Shown piece after piece: positions 1-8,317 of a stretch of DNA of 44,248 bases. The DNA is from Acidobacteria bacterium RIFCSPLOWO2_02_FULL_67_21 (lineage in GTDB: Bacteria > Acidobacteriota > Vicinamibacteria > Vicinamibacterales > UBA2999). Made by a program: the position numbers and the translations under genes. The DNA lies in contig MEKU01000005.1 of NCBI GenBank assembly GCA_001767195.1, positions 48,733 to 92,980 of the forward strand, written 5' to 3'. The notes under the pieces are model-generated. The model saw only the letters and a list, made by a program, of their open reading frames with translations, was not told the origin of the DNA and made no database searches. Each line of letters opens with the position of its first letter. Positions within the stretch are counted from its first letter, which is position 1.

Positions 1-885
1 ATCCCGAACGTCAGCGAAGGACGGCGGCAGGATGTGGTCGCGACGCTGGTCGACGCCGTCCGGCGCACGCCGGGCGTACGCCTGCTCGATCACTCCTCCG
101 ACCCGGCCCACAACCGATCCGTGCTGACGATGGCGGGCGACGCGCCCGCTCTCAAGGCCGCCGTACTGGCGCTCTTTGGCGCTGCGCTGCCTGCGATCGA
201 CCTGCGCACGCACTCCGGCGAGCACCCCCGAATTGGCGCCGTCGACGTCGTCCCTTTCGTGCCGATCGAGGGCGCCACGATGGCCGACTGCGTCGCGCTC
301 GCACGGGAGACGGCCCAGGCCGTGGCACAGCGGTTCCAGGTGCCGATCTACCTGTACGAAGACGCGGCCACGGATCCGGCACGGCGGAATCTCGAGGACA
401 TCCGCCGCGGCGAGTTCGAAGGGCTGGCCGGCAAGATGGCCACCGCCGGCTGGACGCCTGATTTCGGGCCCGGCGCGCCGCACCCGAGCGCTGGCGCGTC
501 CGCCATCGGCGCGCGGATGCCGCTCATCGCGTACAACATCAACCTCGCCACCGATCGGCTAGACGTCGCCAAGCAGATCGCCGCTGCGGTGCGCTCCAGC
601 AGCGGCGGGTTCCGGTACGTGAAGGCGATGGGCGTGCGGCTCGAGCATCGCGGAATCGTCCAGGTCTCCATGAACCTGACCAACTACGAGAAGACGCCGA
701 TCCTTCGCGTCTTCGAGGCGGTCAAGACCGAAGCGGCGCGCCGCGGCGTCAACGTGCTCGAGAGCGAGATCGTCGGGCTCGTGCCGGCGGCCGCGCTGAT
801 CGGCACCGCGCAGCACGTCCTGCAGCTCACGTCGTTTACGCCTGAGCAGATTCTCGAGAATCGACTTCGCGAGACCTCGATTTAG
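1..885 (+). CDS. ftcD: Glutamate formimidoyltransferase, 5' end outside window
   Basis: Transfers the formimino group of N-formimino-L-glutamate to tetrahydrofolate, a late step of histidine breakdown, in the cytoplasm. The frame is open from base 1 and begins with IPNVSEGRR, a motif that normally lies about eight residues from the N-terminus, so only the first few codons are missing. The GTG at 34 is internal and is not the start. Residues HSGEHPRIGAVDVVPF and the later PHPSAGASAIGAR are family signatures and carry the histidines expected at the active site. The gene stops at 883-885 after 294 visible codons. There is no C-terminal cyclodeaminase domain, so this is the single-function bacterial form rather than the fused animal form. 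No other histidine-degradation gene is visible. Confidence 0.93.
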   Translation: MPNVSEGRRQDVVATLVDAVRRTPGVRLLDHSSDPAHNRSVLTMAGDAPALKAAVLALFGAALPAIDLRTHSGEHPRIGAVDVVPFVPIEGATMADCVALARETAQAVAQRFQVPIYLYEDAATDPARRNLEDIRRGEFEGLAGKMATAGWTPDFGPGAPHPSAGASAIGARMPLIAYNINLATDRLDVAKQIAAAVRSSSGGFRYVKAMGVRLEHRGIVQVSMNLTNYEKTPILRVFEAVKTEAARRGVNVLESEIVGLVPAAALIGTAQHVLQLTSFTPEQILENRLRETSI

Positions 886-1094
886 ACCGTCGGAGCGATC
901 GAGGACAACCCGGTGCGCAGTCCTATGGATCCAGGTCGACACCCGACCAGGCCGCGACCTGGCACGTACCCAGAAATCGCCACATCGCTACCCCCTCCGC
1001 CGAGCAGAAACGGCCACCTGCCGGAGTCGATCGCAGGATTCTTGACCTGTTCCGTGCGGCCCCTCCCCTGCAATGACGATGTAGAATCGGGCCG

Positions 1095-1107
1095 GGCGGG
1101 ACCCGCC
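1095..1107. repeat. Short GGCGGG-A-CCCGCC palindrome before a small gene
   Basis: A 13-base near-perfect palindrome just upstream of the ribosome-binding site of the coiled-coil gene at 1123. It matches the fused ends of the GGCGGGTCC/GGACCCGCC element family seen at 12711-12803, 18926-18968, 39328-39400 and 40091-40110. At this length it could also be chance. Confidence 0.35.
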
Positions 1108-1122
1108 AGGGAGATTGGCGGC

Positions 1123-1479
1123 ATGGGCAGCCTCGAAGAACGGATCACTGCCGTGGAAGCGCAGACGGACGCGCACACCCGTGCGATTGACGGCTTGCGG
1201 CATGACCTTGCCGACTTTCGCGCCGAGGTACGGACGGAGATCGCGGATCTCCGACGCGACATGACGGCCGGCGACGCCGCGCTGCGCGCCGAGGTCGCCG
1301 ACATCCGACGCGACATGACAGCGGGCGACGCAGCGTTGCGCGTCGAGATCAACGAACTGCGCGCCGAGATGAGCCGCCGGTTCGACATCATGGACCAGAA
1401 GTTCCTGTGGCTCGCAGGGACCCAGGTGGCCACGCTGCTCGCGGTGGTCGGCGTCCTTGCCGGCGCATTGTTCCGGTAG
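1123..1479 (+). CDS. Small tail-anchored coiled-coil protein with an 18-residue repeat
   Basis: Function unknown. The 118-residue product has a long heptad-rich helix over residues 1-90 and one hydrophobic segment near the C-terminus (about 95-115, LAGTQVATLLAVVGVLAG). It is probably anchored in the inner membrane with the coiled coil in the cytoplasm. The helix contains an 18-residue unit (core RRDMTAGDAALR) repeated twice nearly perfectly in protein and DNA (about 1240-1347), with a third degenerate copy. The start at 1123 is chosen because AGGGAG lies about ten bases upstream and the heptads begin there; the frame stays open back to 913, but that stretch is Pro/Arg-rich and looks non-coding. 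Similar helix-plus-anchor proteins occur in phages and as DUF1640-like proteins, but neither can be assigned. Confidence 0.7.
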   Translation: MGSLEERITAVEAQTDAHTRAIDGLRHDLADFRAEVRTEIADLRRDMTAGDAALRAEVADIRRDMTAGDAALRVEINELRAEMSRRFDIMDQKFLWLAGTQVATLLAVVGVLAGALFR

Positions 1480-1505
1480 ACTCCTCCGCGCGCCAGCCGG
1501 TCACT

Positions 1506-1560
1506 TGTCCACTTTTCCACTTACTTTCCACTTTCAACTTTCTCCTTTCTACTTGTAGTA
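1506..1560. repeat. Pyrimidine word repeat upstream of the MatC-like permease
   Basis: The gap before the permease start at 1570 is built almost wholly from variants of the words CCACTTT and CTTTCTC, giving an imperfect C/T-rich tandem in the sense strand. It leaves no Shine-Dalgarno sequence directly before the start codon. It belongs with the other gap-specific word repeats in this window. Confidence 0.6.
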
Positions 1561-1569
1561 TCCGGGGCC

Positions 1570-2817
1570 ATGTCGCTTGCGTGGCTCTCCCTCCTCGCCC
1601 TCCTCACGGCCATTGTCGTCAGCTGCGTCTCCCGGCTGAACGTCGGGATCCTCGCGGTCGCCTTCGCGTGGATCGTCGGCGTGTACTTCGGCGGGATGTC
1701 GCTCGGCGACGTGGTTGCGGGATTTCCGGTGCAGCTCTTTCTCACGCTGACGGGCGTGACGCTGCTCTTCACCCAGGCACAATTGAACGGCACGCTGGAC
1801 AAGATTGCGCACCAGGCCGTCCGGGTCTGCCGCGGCAACACCGGCTTCATCCCCGTGTCGTTCTTCCTGCTCGGCAGCGGCATTGCGTCGCTCGGGCCAG
1901 GCAACATCTCGACGGCGGCGCTGCTGGCGCCGATGGGCATGGCGGTGGCCGGACGCGCCGGCATCCCTCCGTTTCTGATGGCGCTCATGGTCGGCAACGG
2001 CGCCCAGTCGGGCGCGCTGTCGCCGTTTGCGCCGACCGGCATCATCGTGAACGGCCTCATGGACCGCATCGGGCTGGCCGGCCTCGAATGGCGGACCTAC
2101 TGGACCAACCTGGCGGCGCATGCCGTGCTGGCCTTTGGCGCGTATCTGCTCTTCGGCGGATGGCGGCTCTTTCGCGCGAAGTTCCGGGGCGCGGTCGCGG
2201 AGACGACCGAGGCCTTCGTCGTGCAGAACTGGGTGACGCTGGGCGTGATTCTCTGCGTGCTGGCGGCGGTGCTGTTTGCCGACGCCAACATCGGGATGGC
2301 GGGCTTCGCCGGCGCCGTGATCCTGGCGGCGACGCGCGTCGCCGATCACGAGCAGGCCGTGCGGCGGATGCCCTGGTATCCGATCGTGATGGTGACCGGC
2401 GTCACCATCCTCATCTCGCTCCTCGAGAAGACCGGCGGCCTCGACCTCTTCACCCAGTTTCTGGCCTGGCTGGCCACGCCGGCGACCGCCACCCTCGCGG
2501 TTGCGTTCGTCACCGCCGTGATCTCGGTGTACAGCAGCACGTCCGGCGTTGTGCTGCCCGCGTTCCTGCCGACGGTGCCGGGCCTCGTCATGCGGCTCGG
2601 CCTCGGGGACCCGGGCGCGATCGCGGCGTCCATGAACGTCGGCGCCCATCTCGTCGACATGTCGCCGCTCTCGACGACCGGTGCCCTGTGCCTGGCGGGC
2701 ATCACCGATCCGGAGCAGGTGCGGCCCACCTACAACCGGCTGCTCGCGTGGGGGCTTTCGATGACCGTGATCGGCTCGGTGCTGTGCTGGGTGATGTTCT
2801 GGGTGCTGGGGCTTTAG
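1570..2817 (+). CDS. MatC-like dicarboxylate permease, ion transporter superfamily
   Basis: Integral membrane carrier of 415 residues with about ten to twelve hydrophobic segments. The first 150 residues resemble the N-terminal domain of the malonate/dicarboxylate carrier MatC, including the reentrant-type stretch GPGNISTAALLAPMG (about 117-131). A second glycine/serine-rich stretch, YSSTSGVVLPAFLPT, lies in the C-terminal half (about 320), as expected of the two inverted halves of this superfamily. It probably imports a C4-dicarboxylate or malonate with sodium or protons; the substrate cannot be read from the sequence. The ATG at 1570 is the first good start, and the leader is a C/T-rich repeat with no clear ribosome-binding site. 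The stop codon overlaps that of the convergent regulator gene by three bases. Confidence 0.8.
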   Translation: MSLAWLSLLALLTAIVVSCVSRLNVGILAVAFAWIVGVYFGGMSLGDVVAGFPVQLFLTLTGVTLLFTQAQLNGTLDKIAHQAVRVCRGNTGFIPVSFFLLGSGIASLGPGNISTAALLAPMGMAVAGRAGIPPFLMALMVGNGAQSGALSPFAPTGIIVNGLMDRIGLAGLEWRTYWTNLAAHAVLAFGAYLLFGGWRLFRAKFRGAVAETTEAFVVQNWVTLGVILCVLAAVLFADANIGMAGFAGAVILAATRVADHEQAVRRMPWYPIVMVTGVTILISLLEKTGGLDLFTQFLAWLATPATATLAVAFVTAVISVYSSTSGVVLPAFLPTVPGLVMRLGLGDPGAIAASMNVGAHLVDMSPLSTTGALCLAGITDPEQVRPTYNRLLAWGLSMTVIGSVLCWVMFWVLGL

Positions 2818-4202
2818 GCGATCTCTTCGTCCTCCGGGCGCCGTGACGGCGCGATCCCGAAGCTGCGCATCTTCCGGTACAGATTGCTGCGCTCGATCCC
2901 GAGCACGTCGGCGGTCCGCGAGATGTTGCCCTGCTGGGCGGCCAGCGCCCGGAGGATGAAGTCGCGCTCGAAGCGGTCGCGCGCCGCGTGCAGCGGCAGC
3001 CCCGTGGCGGCTGCCGGCGCGGGCCCCTGGGCGGCTGCGACCGGGTCCTGCTCCAGAAACGAGAGGTCCCGCGACGAGATCCGATCGCCGGGCACCATGA
3101 TCATCAGCCGCTCGACGACGTTTCGCAGCTCGCGGACGTTGCCGGGCCAGCCGTACTGCCGCAGCGCAATGACGGCGTCGGCCTCGAACGTCTTCGGCCG
3201 ACGGCCGTACTCGCGCGCCAGCATCGCCATGAAGTGATCGGCGAGCAGCAGAATGTCCTCCTGCCGATCGCGCAGCGGCGGCACGAAGATCGGCACCACG
3301 TTCAGGCGGAAGTAGAGATCCTCGCGGAACCGGCCGGCCCGGATCTCGGCGGTCAGATCCTTGTTGGTGGCCGCGAGGACGCGCGCATCGACCTTGATCC
3401 GCGTCGACCCGCCCACCGGCTCCATCACCTGCTCCTGCAGGACCCGGAGCACCTTGGCCTGCGTCTTCAGGCTCATGTCGGCAATCTCGTCGAGGAAGAT
3501 CGTCCCGCCGTGCGCCAGCTCGAACTTGCCGCGCCGTTCCGCGACCGCGCCGGTAAAGGCGCCCCGCACGTGGCCGAACAGCTCGCTCTCGATGAGCTCC
3601 TCGGGAATCGCCGCACAGTTGACCTCGATGAACGGCCCGGCCCGCCGGCGGCTCAGCTGGTGGATGTTACGGGCCACGAGCTCCTTGCCCGTCCCGTTCT
3701 CGCCGAAAATGAGCACGCGGCCGTTGGTCGGCGCGGCCATCGTGACCTGCTCGCGCAGCTTCTCCATGGCGTAGCTCTCGCCCACCATGGTGTGCTGCGC
3801 ATCCACGCGCGCCCGCAGCGCGCGGTTCTCGGCTTCCAGGCTCCGCTGGCGCAGCGCGTTGCGCACGACGAGCACCGTCTTCTCCAGCGACAGCGGCTTC
3901 TCGACGAAATCGAACGCGCCCATCTTGATCGCACGGACGGCCGATTCGATGTTGCCGTGGCCGGAGATGATGACGACCTGGGCATCGACCTGGCGCTCGC
4001 GCATCCGCGTCAGGGTCGCGAGCCCGTCCATGCCGGGCAGCCAGATGTCGAGCACGACCACGTCGTAGGTCTGCTGGCTGAGACGCTCGAGGCACGCCTC
4101 GCCGCTCTCGACCGCATCGACCTCGTACCCCTCGTCTCGCAGCACGCCGCCGAGCGCGCTGCGGACCCCGGGTTCATCGTCAACGATTAAGACGGACGGC
4201 AT
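2814..4202 (-). CDS. ntrX: NtrX/NtrC-type sigma-54 response regulator
   Basis: Receiver-AAA-Fis activator of sigma-54 promoters, 462 residues from the start at 4202. The receiver carries D8/D9, phospho-acceptor D52 (VVVLDIWLPGMDG) and K102 (FVEKP). The central ATPase has Walker A GENGTGKE (about 167-174), an intact GAFTGA sigma-54 contact loop (about 214-219) and Walker B TIFLDE. A Fis-type helix-turn-helix closes the protein (GNISRTADVLGIERSNLYRKM). The start is ATG 4202 because receivers begin MxxVLIVDDE; a GTG at 4220 would add six residues and fall in a repeat. It lies just downstream of the NtrY-type kinase, its likely partner, separated by the CACAGAG hairpin. No nitrogen gene lies nearby, so a nitrogen role is not shown. 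Confidence 0.9.
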   Translation of the reverse strand: MPSVLIVDDEPGVRSALGGVLRDEGYEVDAVESGEACLERLSQQTYDVVVLDIWLPGMDGLATLTRMRERQVDAQVVIISGHGNIESAVRAIKMGAFDFVEKPLSLEKTVLVVRNALRQRSLEAENRALRARVDAQHTMVGESYAMEKLREQVTMAAPTNGRVLIFGENGTGKELVARNIHQLSRRRAGPFIEVNCAAIPEELIESELFGHVRGAFTGAVAERRGKFELAHGGTIFLDEIADMSLKTQAKVLRVLQEQVMEPVGGSTRIKVDARVLAATNKDLTAEIRAGRFREDLYFRLNVVPIFVPPLRDRQEDILLLADHFMAMLAREYGRRPKTFEADAVIALRQYGWPGNVRELRNVVERLMIMVPGDRISSRDLSFLEQDPVAAAQGPAPAAATGLPLHAARDRFERDFILRALAAQQGNISRTADVLGIERSNLYRKMRSFGIAPSRRPEDEEIA

Positions 4203-4215
4203 ATAGCGTCCACGA

Positions 4216-4279
4216 GCCACAGAGACACAGAGTCACAGAGGAAATCAATATCGTCTCTGTGTCTCTGTGACTCTGTGGC
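4216..4279. repeat. CACAGAG dyad between the kinase and regulator genes
   Basis: Two 25-base arms (4216-4240 and 4255-4279) built from the word CACAGAG pair with only two opposed mismatches around a 14-base spacer. In the ntrY-to-ntrX transcript this folds into a long hairpin between the kinase stop and the regulator start. The right arm, 4254-4279, recurs base for base at 35148-35173. Confidence 0.85.
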
Positions 4280-4292
4280 CTGTTTCATTGGG

Positions 4293-6590
4293 TTATGCGG
4301 GCAACTCCACCGTGAACCGCGTGCCGCGGGGCGTGTTGTCGCCCATCTCGATGCTGCCGCCATGCTCGGCCACGATGCGGCGGACGATGGCGAGGCCGAG
4401 GCCGGTGCCGCGCTTCTTGGTGGAGAAATAGGGGAGGAACAGCTTGTCGCGATCGGCGACCGGAATGCCCGGGCCGTCGTCGGCCACCATGATGCGGACC
4501 AGCTTCTCGGCGGGCGCATGGCGCGTCTCGATCTCGATGGTCCCCCGCTGCTCCATCGCCTCGACCGCATTGTCGATGAGATTGAGCAGCACGCGGCGGA
4601 TCTGCTCGGGATCGACCGTCACGCGCGGCAGCCCCTCGGCGAACCGGGTGCGCAGTTCGACCTGCGGAAAGATGCCGCGATACAGGCCCAGCAGATCGCC
4701 GATGAGCGCGTGCAGGTCGGTCGGCACCGCGCGGGGCGCCGGCATGCGCGCAAACTGCGAGAACTCGTCGACGAGCCCCTTGAGCGCCTCCACCTCTCCG
4801 ACGATCGTGCTCGTGCATTCCTCGACCAGCTCGCGCGTCTGGGCCGGCGACGCCGAGAAGTGCCGCCGCAGCCGCTCTGCGCAGAGCTGGATCGGGGTCA
4901 GCGGATTCTTGATCTCGTGCGCCAGCCGCCGGGCGACCTCGCGCCAGGCCGCAACCTTCTGCGCCCGGATGAGCGGCGTCATGTCCTCGAAGACGAGAAC
5001 CAGGCCTTCCGACACGCCGTCCTCGCGGCGAAGCGGCGTCGCCGTCACCGCCACGTGGACCTCCTTCCCGTCCCGCGTGATCGACACGTCCTGCGGGAGT
5101 CCGTCCTCGCGGCTCCGCGAGCCCGCATCGAGCAGCAGGAGCAAGGGCTTGAGCTCGGTCGAGCCGAAGACGGCCGCCACCGGCTGTCCCGACACGCTCG
5201 CATCGAGCCCCAGCAGCCGCGACGCCGCCGCGTTCAGCGTCCGGATGCGCCCCGCGGTATCCACCGACACCAGCCCGGTCGCAATCCGCTCGAGGATCGT
5301 CTCGACATAGCGCCGGCGGGCCTCGACATCCTGGTGCCTGCGCTCGAGCTCGATTGACGAGCGCTCGAGTCGCCGGCGGCTCACTGACAGATCGCCCGCC
5401 ATGCGGTTGAAGGCCTCGATCAGCGCACCGAACTCGTCGCGGGTCTCGGGCTCCACGCGGTAGTCGAGATGGCCCGCCCCGATCTCGTCGGCCGCGGCGG
5501 CCAGCATCTGCACCGGTCTGGTGATGCGCTTGGCGAGGTAGAGGCCCATCCAGCTGGCCGCCACCAGAATCATCAGCGTCAGCGTCAGGAAGAACGAAAG
5601 ATAGACGCCCGCCAGCGGCTGCTTCAGCACACGCAGCTGCTGATAGTCCTCGTATGCCTGCGTCATCTGGCGCGCGCGCGAGGCGAACGCCCCGGCAATG
5701 TATTCGCTGGCGATCACGACGCCCTGGGGCCTGTCGGATGCCGATGAGGGAATCGCCGCCGCGCTCCGGATCAGATCGCCGCCGTCGGGCAGCCGCTCGA
5801 CGATCGGGTTCGAGAGCCCGCGTCCCTCGCGCGCCTCAACCAGCTGCGCCGCGGCCCGCCGCGCGCCATCGGCCGGGATCGGCGACGCTCCGATCTCGAC
5901 CACGGGGACGAGCAGCGGACGCTCGGCATTGCCCGCCGTCTCCAGCCGGTAGACGTCCACGTGTGTCACGCGCTCCTGGCGGACGTCGGGCTCGAGGAGC
6001 TCCCGGACGGCGGCCGCCGGCGCCGACGCCAGATCCAGGTCGCCCAGCGCGCGCGCGAGACGCTCGGCTTCGGCCGCCACCAGCCGCTGCCGCTCCTGGT
6101 AATAGTCGCCGGCGATTGCGTTGGCCGACGACAGGACATCGTCCATCGGGGCGTTGAACCAGCGGTCGACGCTGTTGCGGATGAGCTCGCCGCCCACGAG
6201 CAGCACGAGCACGGCCGGGATGAGCGTCATCCCGAGCAGCACGCCCACGAGCTTCGCGCGGAAGTGCGCGAACGGCAGCGCGCGCCGCTTCTCGACCAGG
6301 AGCTTGATGATGTTGCGTGCGAGCACGAACCCGAGCGCCAGCAGAATGGTGAGGTTCGTTGCGGAGAGCGCGTAGAGCACGACCTCGGTGAGGAAGTCGG
6401 GCGCCAGCGTCGCCGAGCGGCTCGCGAGCCACAGCAGGCTGGCCAGCGCCGCCACCAGCACGCCGATGCCGGCGAGGATCAGCCTGGTGTTGTCGCGAAA
6501 CGGCGGGCGCCGCCGCGGAGGCGCAGGGCTCCGCCGCGGCCGCGGCGCCACGGGCCTGGGACGGGCGGGCTCCTTGAGCGTGACAGCCAT
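4293..6590 (-). CDS. ntrY: NtrY-type membrane sensor histidine kinase
   Basis: Sensor kinase of 765 residues. After a Pro/Arg-rich N-terminal tail (1-32) come three membrane segments (about 36-58, 68-92, 114-136), an extracytoplasmic region (about 140-325), a fourth segment (328-353), a HAMP linker (354-406) and a PAS domain (about 428-535). The HisKA domain has phospho-histidine H558 in RRLAHEIKNPL. The ATPase has the N box NLIDNAVEA, G1 DDGPGIP and G2 GTGLGLAI. This layout is that of NtrY rather than NtrB. It should phosphorylate the regulator encoded directly downstream. The signal sensed is unknown. The ATG at 6590 follows three tandem TAGGCAG words and a G-quadruplex motif, which may influence translation. 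Confidence 0.9.
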   Translation of the reverse strand: MAVTLKEPARPRPVAPRPRRSPAPPRRRPPFRDNTRLILAGIGVLVAALASLLWLASRSATLAPDFLTEVVLYALSATNLTILLALGFVLARNIIKLLVEKRRALPFAHFRAKLVGVLLGMTLIPAVLVLLVGGELIRNSVDRWFNAPMDDVLSSANAIAGDYYQERQRLVAAEAERLARALGDLDLASAPAAAVRELLEPDVRQERVTHVDVYRLETAGNAERPLLVPVVEIGASPIPADGARRAAAQLVEAREGRGLSNPIVERLPDGGDLIRSAAAIPSSASDRPQGVVIASEYIAGAFASRARQMTQAYEDYQQLRVLKQPLAGVYLSFFLTLTLMILVAASWMGLYLAKRITRPVQMLAAAADEIGAGHLDYRVEPETRDEFGALIEAFNRMAGDLSVSRRRLERSSIELERRHQDVEARRRYVETILERIATGLVSVDTAGRIRTLNAAASRLLGLDASVSGQPVAAVFGSTELKPLLLLLDAGSRSREDGLPQDVSITRDGKEVHVAVTATPLRREDGVSEGLVLVFEDMTPLIRAQKVAAWREVARRLAHEIKNPLTPIQLCAERLRRHFSASPAQTRELVEECTSTIVGEVEALKGLVDEFSQFARMPAPRAVPTDLHALIGDLLGLYRGIFPQVELRTRFAEGLPRVTVDPEQIRRVLLNLIDNAVEAMEQRGTIEIETRHAPAEKLVRIMVADDGPGIPVADRDKLFLPYFSTKKRGTGLGLAIVRRIVAEHGGSIEMGDNTPRGTRFTVELPA

Positions 6591-6591
6591 T

Positions 6592-6645
6592 CCTGCCTAC
6601 TGCCTACTGCCTACGAACCCCTTGCCCCCTTGCCCCCTCGCCCCC
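6592..6645. repeat. G-quadruplex motif and TAGGCAG triplication before ntrY
   Basis: Read on the minus strand, which is the mRNA sense, the gap between nrdR and ntrY starts straight after the nrdR stop codon. It has four runs of four to five G (complement of 6618-6621, 6625-6629, 6633-6637, 6641-6645) separated by three-base loops, a perfect intramolecular G-quadruplex pattern. Three copies of TAGGCAG follow, running up to the ATG. The C-tract words recur at 44156-44226. Confidence 0.8.
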
Positions 6646-7104
6646 TTATTCCTTGGCATTCAGCAAGTCCTTCAGCTCGGTCATGAACTCGCCGATGTCG
6701 CGGAAGTGGCGATACACGGACGCGAACCGCACGTAGGCGACCTTGTCCAGGCGCTTGAGCTCCTCCATCACGACCGTGCCGATCTCCTCGGTGCTCATCT
6801 CCTTCTCGGGACGCTCCTGCACCGTGGCTTCGACGCGATCGGCCACCGCCTCGACGGCCGCAACGCTGACGGGACGCTTCTCGCACGCCTTCAGCAGACC
6901 GGCAATCAACTTCTGGCGCTCGAAGCGCTCGCGGCTACCGTCCTTCTTGATGACCATGTACGGGATCTCATCGATCCGCTCGTAGCTCGTGAAGCGGCGG
7001 CCGCACTCGAGACATTCGCGCCGGCGGCGGATCACTTCGCCCTCCTTGCTCTCGCGCGAATCGACGACCTTGTCGCCCAGATGGCTGCAGTACGGACATT
7101 TCAT
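6646..7104 (-). CDS. nrdR: Transcriptional repressor NrdR
   Basis: Nucleotide-sensing repressor of ribonucleotide reductase genes. The 152-residue length is typical. The N-terminal zinc ribbon has C3-x2-C6 and C31-x2-C34 ([15 protein letters not shown]), followed by the signature FTSYERI and an ATP-cone (about 49-139) that binds ATP or dATP. The C-terminal stretch [13 protein letters not shown] is highly conserved in the family. The ATG at 7104 overlaps the stop of the upstream flippase-like gene as ATGA, which points to translational coupling. No ribonucleotide reductase gene is in the window, so its targets lie elsewhere. The gap to ntrY downstream holds the G-quadruplex repeat. Confidence 0.97.
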   Translation of the reverse strand: MKCPYCSHLGDKVVDSRESKEGEVIRRRRECLECGRRFTSYERIDEIPYMVIKKDGSRERFERQKLIAGLLKACEKRPVSVAAVEAVADRVEATVQERPEKEMSTEEIGTVVMEELKRLDKVAYVRFASVYRHFRDIGEFMTELKDLLNAKE

Positions 7105-8201
7105 GGATGTCGGGCACCTCCCTGATGCCGTCCGCCGACGATACCCGGCAGTGGCCCCTCCGCCCCTGGCAGCGGCCGCGCCGCCGAATCGGCCGCCATC
7201 GCCCGCAGGCCGCTGAAGCTGAGGCCGTCCTGCACCATGAACACGAGCCCGGCCAGCACGACCGGCACATACGACACGGCATGCGTCACGATGGCGGCAG
7301 CCACCGCAGGGTCCCCGGCCGCGCCGAAGAACGTCGTCACGCCGATGCGGTACGCCTCGTGGTAGCTGCCCACCGCGCCCGGCGTCGGCACAGCCACGCC
7401 GATGACGAGCAGCCCCTGCAGGAGAAAGGTGCCGGTAAAGGGCATCGCGATGCCGAAGGCGACCGTCACGAGCCAGGCTTCAGCCGCAATCATGACCCAC
7501 AAGGGAAAGGACCACGCCAGCGCCGCCAGCAGCGAACGGGGCTGCCGCACCACCGCGAACCCCTCGCTGAACGTTCTCGCCAGCGATGCCAGCCGATCGG
7601 CCATCGCATGCGGCAGCACGCGCGCGGCCGCAAACACCAGCCTGCCGATACGCTCGGGATGCGTGGCCAGCAGCCACATCAGCCCCATCAGCGTGGCGGC
7701 GGCGACCCCGGCCAGCCCGGCCGAGATCTCGATCGGCCGGCGCAGCGCCGGCGGAATCGTCGCCGGATCCGCCGTGCCCCAGACGTACAGGGCGAGCAGC
7801 GTGAGCACGGCGATCAGGTCAAGCACGCGCTCCATGACGATCGTCGCAAACGTTGCCGACAGCCTCAGCCCTTCCTGCCGGGCCAGCAGGTACGGCCGCA
7901 GCAGATCGCCGGCGCGCGCGGGCAGCACGCCGAGCGCGGCAAACCCGATCACCGTGGCCCGGAACGCCGTCCGGAAACGTGTCTGCCCGATCGGATCGAG
8001 CAGGTACTGCCACCGCCGCGCCCGGATCGCGTACGTGAGCACGACGGCGACGAATCCGGCCACGAGCAGATCGACGCGAGCGCCCTGGACCTCGGCCCAC
8101 ACGCTCGCGAGATTCGCGTGGCTCAGGAACCAGGCGAACAGCGCAATCGCCAGGACCGACACCAGGACCGTACGCGTGTGCACTCTGAACCGGTACCACA
8201 A
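7101..8201 (-). CDS. Flippase-like integral membrane protein (LPG_synthase_TM family)
   Basis: Membrane protein of about 360 residues with roughly eight to nine hydrophobic segments, resembling the transmembrane domain of lysylphosphatidylglycerol synthase and the AglD/UPF0104 proteins. Family marks are [13 protein letters not shown] near residue 60, the stretch [21 protein letters not shown] and the C-terminal [16 protein letters not shown]. Members move or modify lipid-linked compounds at the inner membrane; the substrate here is unknown. The catalytic C-terminal domain of MprF is absent. The frame begins at TTG 8201, but a possible -10 box TATATT overlaps that codon, so GTG 8183 (before [12 protein letters not shown]) may be the true start. 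It ends as ATGA with nrdR, so the two are coupled. Confidence 0.82.
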   Translation of the reverse strand: MWYRFRVHTRTVLVSVLAIALFAWFLSHANLASVWAEVQGARVDLLVAGFVAVVLTYAIRARRWQYLLDPIGQTRFRTAFRATVIGFAALGVLPARAGDLLRPYLLARQEGLRLSATFATIVMERVLDLIAVLTLLALYVWGTADPATIPPALRRPIEISAGLAGVAAATLMGLMWLLATHPERIGRLVFAAARVLPHAMADRLASLARTFSEGFAVVRQPRSLLAALAWSFPLWVMIAAEAWLVTVAFGIAMPFTGTFLLQGLLVIGVAVPTPGAVGSYHEAYRIGVTTFFGAAGDPAVAAAIVTHAVSYVPVVLAGLVFMVQDGLSFSGLRAMAADSAARPLPGAEGPLPGIVGGRHQGGARHP

Positions 8202-8317
8202 TATATCAGGCCGTCATGGCAGAAGGCCCGGTACTGTTGCGTACGGTTGCGGGGCGGCGGTCGTGCCTGTAAGATCCCTGCTTCCTTCGTCTGATTCGTC
8301 GTCTGACGCCGTTCCGG

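Noticed and set aside
1407-2846. Alternative plus-strand frame overlapping the MatC-like permease
   Set aside because: Arg/Gly-rich, no hydrophobic pattern, and it runs through the pyrimidine repeat. The permease frame has clear membrane segments and family motifs.
8202-8317. Riboswitch or other structured leader before purC
   Set aside because: No conserved purine-riboswitch core or stable terminator is visible in the 116-base gap; only ordinary GC-rich sequence and a possible opposing promoter.
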